Shown piece after piece: positions 35,588 through 47,682 of a stretch of DNA of 64,000 nt (positions within the stretch are counted from its first letter, which is position 1; the number at the start of each line of letters is the position of its first letter). The DNA lies in contig NW_026555339.1 in assembly GCF_029017545.1 (NCBI RefSeq), positions 28,692,438 to 28,756,437 of the forward strand, given 5' to 3'. The DNA comes from Prosopis cineraria. Taxonomy: Eukaryota > Streptophyta > Magnoliopsida > Fabales > Fabaceae. Below the pieces are notes generated by a model that worked only from the letters and a program-made list of their open reading frames with translations, searched no databases and had not been told where the DNA came from. The position numbers and the translations under genes are program-made.

Positions 35588-36358
35588 ATGGCTTCCTCCA
35601 CTTCTACCGCTACCTCTACTGTCGCTCCGTCTTCTACATCTATTGGAAGTCTTCCTAATCCTTAGCCACTATCCAAAATCTCGTTGCCTCACTTGGCGGG
35701 TTTGTAACGGTATGTATTTAAGTGTTAAAAACATTCTGATATTTCTTTATTTTCTTTACAGAAAAACATTTCATTCCATGATTTCGTCGCTTTTTGGTAA
35801 GCTTTTTACTTTTCCTATTTAACCCTTCTATTCTATTAGGGGAAATATACTAACTGCTCTTTGTTTTTCTCCAGTACTTCTCCTTGGAGGTTTCAAATCT
35901 CCAATAATAGTGACAGTGGGTACCTGACCATTTCTCCCGACATGTTTAAAGTAATAGCCCCTACTCAACCAAATCCCTAGCTACTGACCTTTATTCGCAA
36001 TTTGGTCTTAGCTCGAACGACTTCACCTTTTCCTAAGTCATCTTGTTGAAAGCTGAGGAATTGGCCCTAGTCTTCTCACACTTGGGTCAATTGGGTGAGG
36101 CGCTTGAAGCAAACTTATGCGCTCCAGTGGAAGGAGATGGGTCTTTATGACCTAATTCAACTGTCCTCGGTCAATGTTGACATCCCGGTCGACCTTCTGA
36201 CGGCCCTTTTAAGTTTCTATACTCTGCGCTGCAATGCCTTTATTTTTGAGCTAAGTCCCATGTCCATTACTTTATGGGACGTCTTCATGTACCTAAGGTC
36301 GCCCGTCACCAACCCTAACTCACATTTGATACACTCAAGTCTCACATTTTTTATCTGA
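35588..36358 (+). pseudogene. Plant mobile domain (PMD) gene, truncated and broken
   Basis: The first exon starts at ATG 35588 with a Ser/Thr-rich MASSTSTATSTVAPSSTSIG and runs with one stop to a likely donor near 35705. Later frames give WVNWVRRLKQTY and then GLYDLIQLSSVNVDIPVDLL, TALLSFYTLRCNAFIFELSP, MSITLWDVFMYLRSPV. The order W…GL-x-x-L-I-x-LS…LL-x-ALLSF(Y/W)…F-x-L…M-x-x-TL-x-D-V is the plant mobile domain, found in transposon-derived genes and in MAIL1/MAIN. The domain ends abruptly near 36358 where the hAT region begins. Several stops and a frameshift make it a pseudogene, probably of a transposable element. Confidence 0.6.
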
Positions 36359-36359
36359 T

Positions 36360-39300
36360 ACACTCAAGCCACACAGCCGCTTAGTCATATACCTCTCATC
36401 CTCTCCTTTGGTACTCTTTGTCTCTCTCTCATGATCCCATCTCCAACACCGCTCTTTGTTCCTTGATCTTTTTGAGCTTCCTTCATTTGGCATTGGCAAC
36501 TTTAGAGTTCAGATCCTCCTCTATCTTAGGTTAGCAACTTCAGAGTTCAGAGATTCCTCCCGTCTTGCTTGAGTTCATTAGCTCGTCTCATTGAAGCTTA
36601 GGTAAGTAGTCTCTTGTCTCTATATCTATTCTTCTCTTTCACTCTCTCTATTCAAAGCTTAAGTAACATCGTTGTTGGTTTGTCTCTATTCTTTGTGAGA
36701 TCCCTGTTTTTGTTTTGTTTTGGTTAAATTCAAAATGGTTTGCATTTTGTTATTGGTTTGTTTAACAATGATTCATCAAAGTGGTTTGCACTTTGCTGCT
36801 AGTTTTTTAATGTTTATCTATGCCTTCTATTTATGTTAATGTTAAGTTTATCCATTGAAGTCTTGTGTTGCTTCTGTTTGTTGGTTAATGAAATTATCTG
36901 TTAGGCCAAAAAATGGAACAAAATTCTGCTTCTACTCCTTCTTCGCATGTAGCATACAATAGTCCTAGTTCTACTCCTATGAGTCCTAATGCTAACCTTA
37001 CTCCATTCATGCCTATGACTACACCCTTTACCTAAGATTAAAGTGGGACTAATATTGATTCGGTTGCACCTCCTCCAGTACCTTCTTTATTACCTCTTCT
37101 ACCTCCTATCAGCACCACTACAAAAGCCCTTCAGGAAGCAGAGTGTAAAGGTCAAAAGAGGAAAGAACCTGTAAAATCTGAACCTAAAAAGAGGACACCA
37201 CAATCATCACAAATTTAGGAATTCTTTTTTAGATTGCCATTAGAAGAGACAAATGGGGAGTATAAAGCAGCTTGCAAATATTGCCACACCACATATGCCT
37301 ATGACTTAATTAAGCATGGGACAAACTCCTTGAAAAGGCACATACTTAAATGTCCCAAGAACCCACATAAAGCCATGACAGATAATAAGCAATCAATGCT
37401 AAATTATGTGTCACAAGGAGGGGCAAACTTGCAAGGACAAGGAAGAGGCTTAATTCCTCATATTTATAATGAAAAGAGATGTTTAAGAGCACTTGCTAAA
37501 TTTATAATTACAAATGAGCAGCCTTTAGGATTGTTGAGAAGGAAGGATTAAAAAAATTGATGCATGAATTAGAACCTAGATTTTCAATTCCTACAAGAAC
37601 AACCATGACAAGGGGTTGTTGGCAGTTATATCTTTGAGAGATGAAGCTGTTAAAGAAGGCCCTAAAGAAGTGTGCTCATCATATTTGTATCGCTACTAAT
37701 TGTTGGACATCAAATCAAAACTTCAATTACATGTGTGTGACTGCACATTTTATTGACCTAGAGTGGAAACTTATAAGAGAATTCTGAATTTTTGTATGAT
37801 TGAAAATCATAAAAGTGAAACAATAGGGAAGACAATTGAGAAGTGTTTGTTAGATTGGGGGATTGACAAGGTATTCACAATAACCATGAATAATGCAACA
37901 ACTAATGACTCAGCTTTAGCATACTTAAAGAGGAGGATTAAAGCTTGAAAGGGGTTAGTATGTGATGGTGACTACTTATAACTAAGGTATTGTGCTCATA
38001 TGCTCAATTTGGTGGTGAATGAAGGCTTGAAGGAGTTAAAAGAAAGCTTTGATTCCATTAGAAATGCTGTGAGGTATGTTCATTCCTTTACTTCTAGGTT
38101 TCTTAAATTTAAAAGTTAGGCTGATGGAGAGAAATTAGACACTAAAAGTCTTGTATGCTTGGATGTTTTCACACAATAGAATTCCACTTATTTGATGCTT
38201 GAATCTACTTTGAAGTTTGAAAGAGTGTTTGAAAGAATACATGATGAAGATGATGAATATTGTACTTACTTTAAAATTAATGAGGAGGACGAGTGTATCT
38301 ATAAGCGTGACCCAATCAGGTGTTTATGTAGACGTGAGTATCCTAAGGAAAGGGACTGGAGTAAAGCTCGTATCTTCCTGAAGTTTTTGAAAGTTTTTTT
38401 ATGATATAACATTGATGTTTTCTTCCACATTGAATGTGACATCTAACACATGCTTCCATCAAATTGCATGTGTGCAAAATTTATTGTAAAAAATATATTG
38501 AATGCTGATCCTCTCCTTAAGGACATGAGCCTTAGCGTGCAAATAAAATATGAGAAGTATTGGAGTCAAACTAATAATATGAGTCCTTTATTGATGATTG
38601 CTATACTTTTAAACCCTCGATACAAATTGGCTTATGTGAATTATATTTTTGAGCAGCTTTACATTGATTCAAATGTATGTGCAACTATGAAAATGAGGGT
38701 AAAAGAGTGCTTATATCATTTATATAATGAGTATTCAGCTAGAGTAAGTTTGGAATCAAGTGCCCCCTCTTCATTTGCACCATCAAGTGTGACTTCATCA
38801 GAGGATAACTCTTTAGATAATGATAATGACCCTAGTGTTTTATGGTTGGAGTCACAAAAGCAGATGACTTCCAATGTTGACCAGACAAAGTTAGACAAAT
38901 ATCTTGCAACTAATCTTGAAATCATTTTTGGTTCTGGTGCAGCATTTGATATTTTGTCATGGTGAAAGGCAAATGCATCTATATATAAAACGCTTTCTCT
39001 TATGGACAAAGACATGTTGGCTATTCCAGTGTTAACGGTCGCATCTAAATATGCTTTTAGCACTATAGGGCAAGTAGTTGATCAATATAGGAGTTTACTA
39101 TCTCCTCGAATGACTGAAGTACTAATTTGCGCTCAAAATTGGCTCCTCCCTGGAACATCTCTCACAAAACTTGCTAATAAGTTGCATGAATTTGACAACT
39201 TTGAAGAGACAGATCATGTTATTCAATCTAGTAATATTTGTAATTTAATTTAATTTTTGTCTTTATTTTTCTGTGCTGTGAATATTGATTTTAGCTATTG

Positions 39301-40188
39301 TACAGTGCTGGACATATTTTTAATTTGATATTTTTTCATTAGAAGTAACTACTATCATCGAGGGAGGACAATATGATACTATGATTGTGGATGGTTGAAA
39401 GAGAGAAATATTGTTGCTTGAATACTCAATATGGTAATTTTGTTAAATTAATTTATTTTCCCTGTTATAAAATGTCATGTAATTTAATTTTTCTTATTGT
39501 TTTATTTCAGGTTCTTGATGGTTCAGCTTCAGCCTTAAAGGAGGAATAGGCATTGGCAACTCAAAATTTGTCTAGTTTTTATTGGATGATTTTTTTTTTT
39601 AGGATTAACTTTATGATTGAATTATTAGATTATTTGACATGTGAATTTTGAAAACTTATTTTAGTGATGGTTGTTGCCTTGATGGCTTAATGGTTGATGC
39701 CATGATGATAATGTTTAGTGTTTGTAGAAGATGGATCTATGACCTTTTTAAATGGCTATTTTTGTTTATAGATGACTGACCATGAATTTTAGAGAAATCC
39801 CTTTGTGTTTTCATAAATTTTATCATGTTATGCTTATCTTCTATTTTCCACTTCCTTTATTGTTGTTGGTAGTGGAATATCATCTTATAAGTTATTCATA
39901 ATGTTCAGTTGTTTAGTTGTACTATCTACTGTGTGTGTAGTTTATTGTTTTAAGCTTTTTCATGTTTATTTTTTTTCTTATTCTTTCATGCTTTCATATC
40001 ATCCTAGGACTACAGACGTTGCCTGAGGTGCCTGATCCCTACCCAGCCCTGCTTGCCCAGCCCCTCCAAAGTCGGACATCTTTTGAATAGGGTCGGGCTT
40101 CAAGCTTGGTTTTTTTGCCCAGAGACATTTAGGGTAGGGCATTAGGTTAAGAGACTACCCTACCCAACCCTGCCCATGCACAATCCTA
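36360..40188 (+). mobile_element. Second hAT transposon, right end recognisable
   Basis: The right end reads inward from 40188 as TAGGATTGTGCATGGGCAGG, fitting the hAT TIR style, preceded by GGGC/CCCG-rich sub-terminal repeats (40030-40180). Transposase runs 36913-39253. A 5'UTR intron is likely: donor AG|GTAAGTAG at 36600 and acceptor TTAG at 36904. A CAG acceptor at about 39510 suggests a 3' intron. I did not find the left TIR or a target duplication; the left side abuts the PMD gene near 36340-36375, where TGATACACTCAAG is repeated. Confidence 0.7.
36913..39253 (+). pseudogene. hAT transposase (BED finger, RICESLEEPER-like) pseudogene
   Basis: Opens with a Ser/Pro/Thr-rich leader (MEQNSASTPSSH) and carries a BED zinc finger (37234-37350: CKYC, then H-x(4)-C in KRHILKC). 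The middle (37.55-38.2 kb) is split by stops and shifts; GWD-like LLDWGIDKVFTITMNNAT (37840-37900) is the catalytic-region motif of hAT enzymes. The C-terminal part is well kept: LLMIAILLNPRYKLAYV (38590), KLDKYLATN, FDILSW, then a TGA where Trp is expected, then MLAIPVLTVASKYAFSTIGQ and LICAQNWLL. It is dead as it stands. Confidence 0.88.
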
Positions 40189-40189
40189 G

Positions 40190-41035
40190 TAAGAAGTGGG
40201 AGAAAATAGTGCTGGAAGTGCTGGAGGTGTAGAGAGAAGATGGAGAAAATGAAAAACACCGTGAATTAGTAAGAGAAAATGGAAGAGATGATGAAATGTG
40301 TGTGGCAAATCTAAAATTGAAGAGTAGGATGTGCATAATGAGTTTGGCATTAGCTAAACACAATAAAAATAAAAGAAAAGTAAATAAAAAGAAACTTTAG
40401 GGCTTTGTCACACTGCAAGGTGACATTCTCCTATTGGCTTATAGATGATTCCAATGTGTGTCAAATTAATCTCATATTTCATCCACATTTTAAGCTAATG
40501 TAAACCACTAAATAGCAGGCTATACATGTCCAAACCATTAGCCTTTGACCCCATAAACTTTTGACTTCCTTTGCCTAATTGAAGCACAAGTTACATGCCA
40601 CCTATGTAACAAAAATCACATAATTCAATTAAATAACATGTGACATTATAAAATTTAATTTAAGTTCTGAATTAAATTCATATTTAGAAGGAAGAATTTA
40701 TTAAAATAATCAAATTTTAGGCTGTACAAAATTATATAAAATTTTATACATAAAGACAAACCAAAAACTAAATCAAACTAGGACACATAAGAAAATGTTG
40801 AATTTTTATTTAATTACTCTCAAATTAAAATGAATTTCAAAAATCTAATTTGACTACTCATCTTCTGCACATAAAATTCATTTGTCAATTTTTCTTGTAC
40901 ATTTTCTCAAAAATTCATTTTTTAGACCAAAACACCTCCAGTCCAATGAATCTAAACACTTAAGCAACTTTCCAAATCTAATATAATGTTTGTGCACTTT
41001 GACTAATAAAATCTTAATAAATAATCCTAATTGAC
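40190..41035. other. Intergenic DNA, no gene seen
   Basis: No convincing coding signal. It lies between the hAT end and the last readable part of the gypsy reverse transcriptase. If the gypsy element once continued here (rest of RT, RNase H, integrase), those parts have been deleted or are beyond recognition. Confidence 0.45.
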
Positions 41036-41039
41036 ATAA

Positions 41040-41745
41040 ATAAGTGTATAATAAATGTGTTCTATCACATAAGTAACTACTCATATAATCCAAACTTAGT
41101 CTTGAAAGTAATTTTTCATTTATCACCCCCGTACATATGTATCTAATAATACCTACTCCTAAGATCTATTTTGAAAAAAACACATGCACCATGCAACTCA
41201 TCCAACATATCTTCCAAATGAGGAATAGGGTAGTGATACTTAATTGTTATTTTGTTGATAACTTTGCAGTCAATGAACATCCTCCAAGAGCCATCTTTCT
41301 TAGGCACCAGTATAACTAATACAGCACATGGACTCAAACTTTCTTTCACAAAGCCCTTCTTTATGAGATCCTCAACTTGGTGTTAGATCTCCTTAGTCTC
41401 TTCAAGATTAGCTTTATAAGCTAGCAAATTAGGAAGAGATGCTTTAAGGATAAAATCAATGTGATTGCTTAATTCCTCTTAAGGGAGGAACTCCATCTGG
41501 GATCTCATCAAGAAAAAGATCTCCAAATTCCTACAAAAGATACAAAACACTTCCAAGTAAAGAAACATCAAAAGAGTAAGTAATAATATAAGATTCTCGA
41601 CACACAAGTATAAATGCTTTCTCATTAAGTAATGCTTGCTTAATCTCATTTTTGCCACAAACCAAAGTGACACTTGATTTTTCACTTTCTTTTTTAACAA
41701 TTTCTTTCTTCTCTTTTTCTTTTTCTTTTCTCTCTTTCTCTTTTT
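41040..41745 (-). pseudogene. Ty3-gypsy pol fragment: linker and reverse transcriptase N-terminus
   Basis: Read on the minus strand from 41745: a Lys/Glu-rich linker (KKRKREKKKKK), GVPPLRG-like codons, HIDFIL, a QVEDL-KKGF segment, then KESLSPCAVLVILVPKKDGS, WRMFIDCKVINKITIKYHYP, IPHLEDMLDELHGACVFFKI and DLRS, and finally W-K-I-T-F-K-T-K-F-G-L-Y-E. These are RT motifs 1 and 2 of Ty3-gypsy. The YxDD box is absent because homology ends near 41040. Several stops interrupt it. The upstream part continues beyond the 3.3-kb insertion at 45057. Confidence 0.88.
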
Positions 41746-44700
41746 TGTCACACCCTAAAAATAAGGCGTGACTGGCACAAAATATAAGAACAAGACCCAT
41801 ACTCGAAACACCTTAACTTAAGAAATTCTAATTTCTAAATCATGAAAACATCTGACAACCAATCAAACAATTTTTTAGTGCAAATAATAAGAATAGTACA
41901 TTTAATATATTTTTTTGTAAAAGTTGTGATAGAACTTTTCCTAAAGATAGGGTCTCCTAAAAATTGTACAACAATATTTTTACATAAAACAATAATCAAG
42001 AGCTCAGTTCTTAATAGTAAACTAACAATAAAGATAATCAAATGAAGATCCTAATTATAATATATGTGGAGTACCTAATTATATTTTCAAAACATAATAC
42101 CTGAATTGCTTAATTATATTAAAGGAGGTATTTACAAAACAAATCTTCACCTAGCTCAGCCAAAAGTTCCTCAGTGATTAACAGGACGAACAATGTCAAC
42201 TACACTATCTGAGATCAAACCAAATACTTTTTCAGTGAATAACATCCCAATCCCAACCATAAAATTTTACAAGATTAAAATGAATAATTTACAACAATTA
42301 TGAAAATTAAAAATAAAGAAATTCAATATAATAAAATTTGTACATTTAAAATTTAAAAAAAATTCTATACAAGTTCAGTAAAATGAGCCTTTAGATCTTT
42401 ATTGATGAAGCAACTCTAACATTTAATCTTAATAAGTCAAATGGATTAAATAAATAAATAAAAATAATAATATTAAAAACTTTTAGAATATGAAATCATC
42501 AGTTGATTTAAAAATTCAGATTTTTTGGGATTTATCAAAACAACTCGCAAATGTGCACACACAGTTTATGAAGGTAACTAACCATATGCAACTTATGCTA
42601 CAGAGACAAACGTGGACACACAGTCCACGAGGGTAAGTAACCAAACGCAGCCTGAGCTACGAAACAATTGTAGATACATAGTCCACAAAGGGTAATGCTA
42701 ACCAAACGCGACTTAAAGCTATGAAAACAAACGTGAGTACGAGACCTATGAATAACAAACGTGAGAACAGGGCTCACGAAAATCAAACTAACTAGTCATT
42801 GATCATGGCATGCTAAAAGCTAACGGAACTACCATTAACAACCAGTATTCTGTATAAAATCTCCTTCAAATCCATTTTCAAACACGCGAGCAATCATCAC
42901 TATGAAAATATTGTTTCCATTCTCAAAATCATACTCCCATAAATAATTTTGAGCATTAAAAACCTGCCAAAGTAAAATTTCATAACTAATGTCCATATTT
43001 GACATTTACTGAGTAATCCAAAAACAACCAAAGTTGATAAAATAATCTTATCAAATATGAAAGTATCCTTCGTAAGGAAAAATACATACACAAATCATAA
43101 TTCAAATATTATTCAACATTTCTTTATAATTTGTTAAGATATAAAAATAATTTAATTAACAAGATATTAAATATATGATATAATTGTTATTGAATGATTT
43201 TTGTAAAAAAAATTTAAAAAAAATATTGATAAATCAGTTAGAAGGCTATTTACTTACCTATAGTGTGCCCAAGTACTAGAATTAATTTCTTAGGACTTCA
43301 ATAAACTCTTCCTTACTACATCAATCAAGATTTTCCTTCTCCAAAAGCTCTATTCAATAATAACAACACCATAGTCACTAAGATCCTAAATCAATCCAAC
43401 TTATACTCTTCATCAATCAATTCCTTCAATACTATTATATATACATATGTCACCCGTTACAACTCAAAGTCTACAGTCTAAATTAATTCCAAGGAGTAAA
43501 ATAGATTAATCTTAAATCCAATTTTTCTCAAATACTGCATCAAATATCCAATTGACTGCACATCACTTCCATAATCATCAAATGTGTTCACAATTCTCAA
43601 GTTAAACTCACAATAGTTTCATAATCAAAATTATTCACCAAAGCTCAAGTTAAATACTAAATCTCCTTTTTTTTTTCTTTTTTCTTTCCATTCAAACTTT
43701 CTATTAAACATCTTTTATTTTGAACAATACTTAAGCCATTAGACCAAGTTCTTTTCCTCCTCAATTCTTTGTCAAAAGTTGTCCTTTATTAATGCTTTAA
43801 CTAAACAACTTCCAACTTCTACTAGAGAGAAATTTCCTTCTAATGATGATTTGTTTAGTCAACAATATAATGATCATATAAATCAAGTCATCATGTAACA
43901 ATACTCTCAATCATTTTATCGACTACCTTCCCGGCATTAAATCACAAATTATTAGCAAGCTTTCTCCTATCCCATTTCCATTTTCCCAAAATGTACAATA
44001 AATATATAAATTAATTAGCTTCCAATTTCCATTCGTTCAATAGACAAATCACTCTTAACTCTAATATTAATATTTGAGTAAATCTAGCTTACCAAATTTC
44101 ATTCCTTGAACCGAAAAATCAGCCTTAATTCACAGAAAAGTTTCAATCTATATATTACTATATAGCTCTCCTCATCAGAAATTTTAACTTGAATCAGTTT
44201 CTCATCCCCATCCAACACTCACAGCAGCAGAAAAAAAATCATCACCTAGATCACACGGCATTCACACGCACACCCAAAACAACAAAGGGGAAGAGGGCTT
44301 AAAGCTTCTATACCTCAGTTCATCAACCAATCATAGAGAAGGAAAGGAGAGATCGAAGCTCACACTGAACAGGGGAGAGGAAAGAAAATGACCTCCACAG
44401 CAGCATAAGTTCCCAACAAGCATAGAACAGGGGAGAAGACTGATTGTGACGTTGCCAGAACTCCTTGCAGCGACAGACAATTAACAATACAGGGGAAAGA
44501 AGAAGAAAATCCGAACACCCACAACCACCCGACCAGGAGAACCACTGTCGACGCCTGCGCTCTCATTTGAAGAGGGAAAAAGCTTGAAGATGCCGCATGT
44601 AGAAGATTCACGGTGAGAGTCCCAGCATCGGCGATGGCAACAATAGAGAAGGGTAGAGGCGATGGTCTGGAGCTCTCACTCTCTCCCTCTCCCTCTCCCT

Positions 44701-45056
44701 CTCTCTCTCTCACGCTCTCCTCTGGAACCTTCGAAGCTGAAGACGGAAACAATGAAAGGAATAAAAAAACTAATGCGCGGCTCCCCCCTAATTTTTCCAC
44801 TACCTATGTCACTATTATATATATATATATATAATATATTTGAAGGGCAAAATTGGTAATTTTTCGAACAACCAAAAATGAAAATTTCCCCTGGATACCA
44901 CCAGGATTCCAACACCCAATCTCATAAGCAAGAATTAAGAGCGCTTCTACCAAACCAACAACCCATCCTATTACTTTCTCCCAACAATTAATAAAAATAT
45001 AATAAGTTTATCTTACTATTTATTCTAAATTTATAAATATAATTTGGGTTATTATA
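41746..45056 (-). mobile_element. 3.3-kb LTR-type insertion inside the gypsy pol gene
   Basis: The ends are TGTCACACCC on the plus strand and, read inward from the right, TATAATAACCC; gypsy LTRs of this type typically pair TGTAAYACCC with GGGTGTGACA, so the element most likely lies on the minus strand. TTTTT flanks both sides (41741-41745 and 45057-45061), a possible 5-bp duplication, though low-complexity. The interrupted protein continues smoothly from 45062 to 41740, which fixes the insertion limits. There is no coding domain. A GA-rich block at 44670-44715 lies near its 5' side. It is probably a long solo LTR. Confidence 0.75.
42545..42780. repeat. Short tandem repeat, unit about 61 bp, in the 3.3-kb insertion
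   Basis: Three to four copies of a unit with CACAGTCCACGAGGGTAA, CTAACCAAACGC and GCTACGAAACA-like words recur (CACAGTTTATGAAGGTAACT; CACAGTCCACGAGGGTAAGT; CATAGTCCACAAAGGGTAAT; a shortened last copy). Confidence 0.75.
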
Positions 45057-45061
45057 TTTTT

Positions 45062-45640
45062 CTCCATTTCTTCAACCTCTTACATTCTTCAGTAATTCCA
45101 ACTTGATCTTGTAGGATTTTTGGGGGTTGAATTGGCTTTAACTTAATCTTATTACCTTTATAAGGAAAGCAAAGGCAATTGGATTGCCTACTATGTGTGA
45201 CATTGTGGTCTGATTGTCCAGACCTATAAAGTAGTAAACAACTAGCACACATAAGTACAACATCACATAAATGTCATCATGATAGTTCCCAACATAAAAG
45301 AAAACCAAAACCTGCTTAGAGACTTTTATCTCAATGCCATCAGCCAATCATTACAATTTATAAGGATTAGGATGCTTTATAAAAAAAAAATTTAACTTAT
45401 CAACAAGTAAAGTGCCACATTAATCCAGCTTCCACTATCAAACACCAAATTACACACTTTATCATTAATTAAGTAATGAGTATGAAAGACATGGCACCTT
45501 TGTTTAGGCTCTCTCTCATCATGAAGTTGAACATTAAGTGCCTTGCAAGAAACTAAAGCACTCCCAGCAGATGCCTCGCACTCCTCAACCTCAAGGTTAA
45601 AAGCATCTTCCAATGATGGCATACTATCACAATCATTGTC
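45062..45640 (-). pseudogene. Ty3-gypsy aspartic protease region
   Basis: From 45622 downward the minus strand reads MPSLEDAFNLEVEECEASAG, SALVSCKALNVQ, then RCHVFHTHYLINDKVCNLVF and DSGSWINVA, with DSG as the catalytic triad start. The following text in other frames (SKQVLV, LLYRSGQSDHNVTHSRQSNC, FPYKGNKIKLKPI) is typical of the protease-RT linker of plant gypsy elements. At least two frameshifts break it. It joins the gag fragment at 45740-46217 upstream and the RT fragment at 41745 across the 3.3-kb insertion. Confidence 0.85.
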
Positions 45641-46217
45641 ATCACTTTTGCTTATACCATCACTAGTGTCAATAATAATTATATTTTTCTGAGTTGGATA
45701 TTGATTAGCTTTATGCCCAAAACCTTTACACTTAAAATACTAAATAGAAGTAGATGAAGTAGAAAAAGAAGATTTAGGATTAGATTTAGCCTTTGATGGT
45801 GGCGTTTTGGACTTAGAGATGTCCTTAGGCTTGCAATCTCCTTTAGGTTTAAAGGATGACTTGGAATCTTTATGAAAATTGGAAGAAGTCTTCCTTTGCC
45901 TCACCTTCGTAGTTCTCTCAATTTGAGTAACTTTTTGCAAAAGCTCCTCCATATCAATATAATGGTTCGTCTCCACCTCAGCAACAATATCAAACTTTAG
46001 GCCATTAATGAAGCGGGCTATAGAAGTTTCAACACCTTCTTTAATATCAGTTTTAATCAAAGCCATCAGAAGCTCATGGTAGTACTCCTCCATGCTCATG
46101 AAACCTTGCTTAATTCTAAGCAATTGTTTTTGCAAGTCCTGATAGTAATGAGATGGGACATAATTCCTTCTTAAGATATGCTTCATTTCTCTCCAAAATC
46201 TTAATCAACTTTCTCCT
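45640..46217 (-). pseudogene. Ty3-gypsy gag, C-terminal part
   Basis: Minus-strand frame: F-W-R-E-MKHILRRNYVPSHYYQDL, then SMEEYYHELLMALIKTDIKE, ARFINGLKFDIVAEVETNHY, IDMEELLQKVTQIERTTKVR. This is the retrotransposon gag domain. A basic Ser/Lys region and a CCHC finger remnant follow, FKCKGFGHKANQYP, in which the first and last Cys are replaced by Tyr. Gag stops dead at 46217 because a solo LTR (46223-57730) was inserted; the missing N-terminal half is at 57731-58100. Confidence 0.9.
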
Positions 46218-46222
46218 ATTTA
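46218..46222. repeat. Degraded target duplication of solo LTR 1, left
   Basis: ATTTA here against GTTTG at 57731-57735: the two differ only by two transitions, as expected for an old 5-bp LTR duplication. The interrupted gag frame confirms the insertion point. Confidence 0.5.
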
Positions 46223-47285
46223 TGTTGAAAATTGTGTCATAGGACCAATTATTGTACTATGCACATTGTTATTTAATGAATTTGTCTTTTGTTATCATAT
46301 CAATTGCATGCTTAATATGATAATTGTATTCTTAGACAAACTATAGTGATTGTCCTAAATATCCCTGGTTGGTCATCTATAAGGGATCATAGATGAAACA
46401 AGATTAGTATGACTTTGATTAATTATAGAGATACAAATCAAAGTTATAGGCACTTGAAAGAGTACAAGGTGCTGGACTGACCCACTATGAGAAAGCTACA
46501 TGGTATAGGTCATTAGCTTATCTCATATGTAACCATATTACTAAGCCCTTTAACCTAAGATCATCATGGATTCCTACATAATGACCACTGAACTTCAACC
46601 TAGTCAAGAGTCACCTTTGACCGGGTAATTATAAAGGCTATGATTGAGTTTAGTAATATTCATGCAGAAGAATATGAGTGGTCAAGATGAAATTTGTCCC
46701 TCACATTAAGTGAGAGATATTACTGAGCCCCTTGATGAGTAAAATTGAGAAAATATATGACCATTGAGAAAATGTATGGCCATTGAGAAAATGTATGGCC
46801 ATACTATAATGGAAAGAGTTTTTCTATTGCTACTGTCAGTCCACTTAGAGATCGAGAAAGTAACGGTCAAGTGAAGGAGAATGACAATTCCATATCTCAT
46901 ACTTCACCGAAATATCGCGTGACAAAAGGAATATAATACGGTTGCATGATAGGTTATATCATATTATTGATCCCTATATGAATTTTGTAATTGCAATGTG
47001 TTGCTAAAGGCCATTTGTGATTTATGGGCTAATAGCGTAATTAGCCTACTATTAATTTCATATGGGCCTACAGGGTTGCACACAAGAACAGCCCAACTGG
47101 AGCTATAATGTCAAGCTCATTGAATTCGAAATATATTTAGATTCAATGAATGTAATATAGGGTGAATGAATTATACATATATATATATATATATTTAAAT
47201 ATTTATTTAATAAATATTTTATATATATTTATATAAAATATAAAATTCAAAATATAATTATATATATATAGATATTCATATGTAT

Positions 47286-47425
47286 GTTTATATGTATATA
47301 TCAGATATATAGATATATAATACATGTATATGATATATAAAATTAAAATATAATATATATATATATATATATTTTCAAAATATGTATGTATATATATATA
47401 TTCATATATATATATATATATATAT
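47286..47425. repeat. TA-rich segment duplicated on both sides of the viral insertion, left copy
   Basis: It starts GTTTATATGTATATATCAGA and includes GTATATGATATATAAAATTAAAATATA and TTTTCAAAATATGTATG. The copy at 55658-55795 has GTTTATGTATATATCATATA and the same later landmarks. About 140 bp is thus repeated directly at the two borders of the pararetrovirus. Confidence 0.75.
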
Positions 47426-47432
47426 TCACTCA

Positions 47433-47445
47433 TGATATCAGAGTA
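47433..47445 (+). promoter_or_regulatory. Viral tRNA-Met primer-binding site (minus-strand start)
   Basis: TGATATCAGAG matches the plant initiator tRNA-Met 3'-end complement (TGGTATCAGAG) except for one G-to-A change. Caulimovirid circular genomes have their strand discontinuity here, so finding it at the very left end of the insert fits integration of a linear form opened at this gap. Confidence 0.75.
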
Positions 47446-47682
47446 GAAGGTCAAAATAATGTTAAGATGAAGATAATATGAACTTCTTAATTTCTAAAGT
47501 TTATTATTGTTTCACTTAGTTACCTGCTATCCTGCTTTCCTTATCTGCTTTTTTTGTTTTCCTTACTTGTTGTTTTGAATAGTTTGAATATTTTGATAGT
47601 AATCAGCTGATAGTATTGCAATTGGGCAAATAGTTGTTCAAATAATTCATTTATGTTTTCTATATTTTTAAATTGATTAATA

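Noticed and set aside
41137..41319. Plus-strand open frame over the gypsy RT
   Set aside because: Antisense of the clear minus-strand RT motifs (SPCAV, LVPKKDGSWRM).
44360..44915. 146-residue open frame with apparent hydrophobic segments, plus overlapping Ser/Leu-rich frames
   Set aside because: Lies in the GA/CT-rich block of the 3.3-kb LTR insertion; no family resemblance, and the frame is set by CTCTCC repeats.
47203..47454. Open frame rich in Tyr and Ile
   Set aside because: It is a translation of TA microsatellite DNA.
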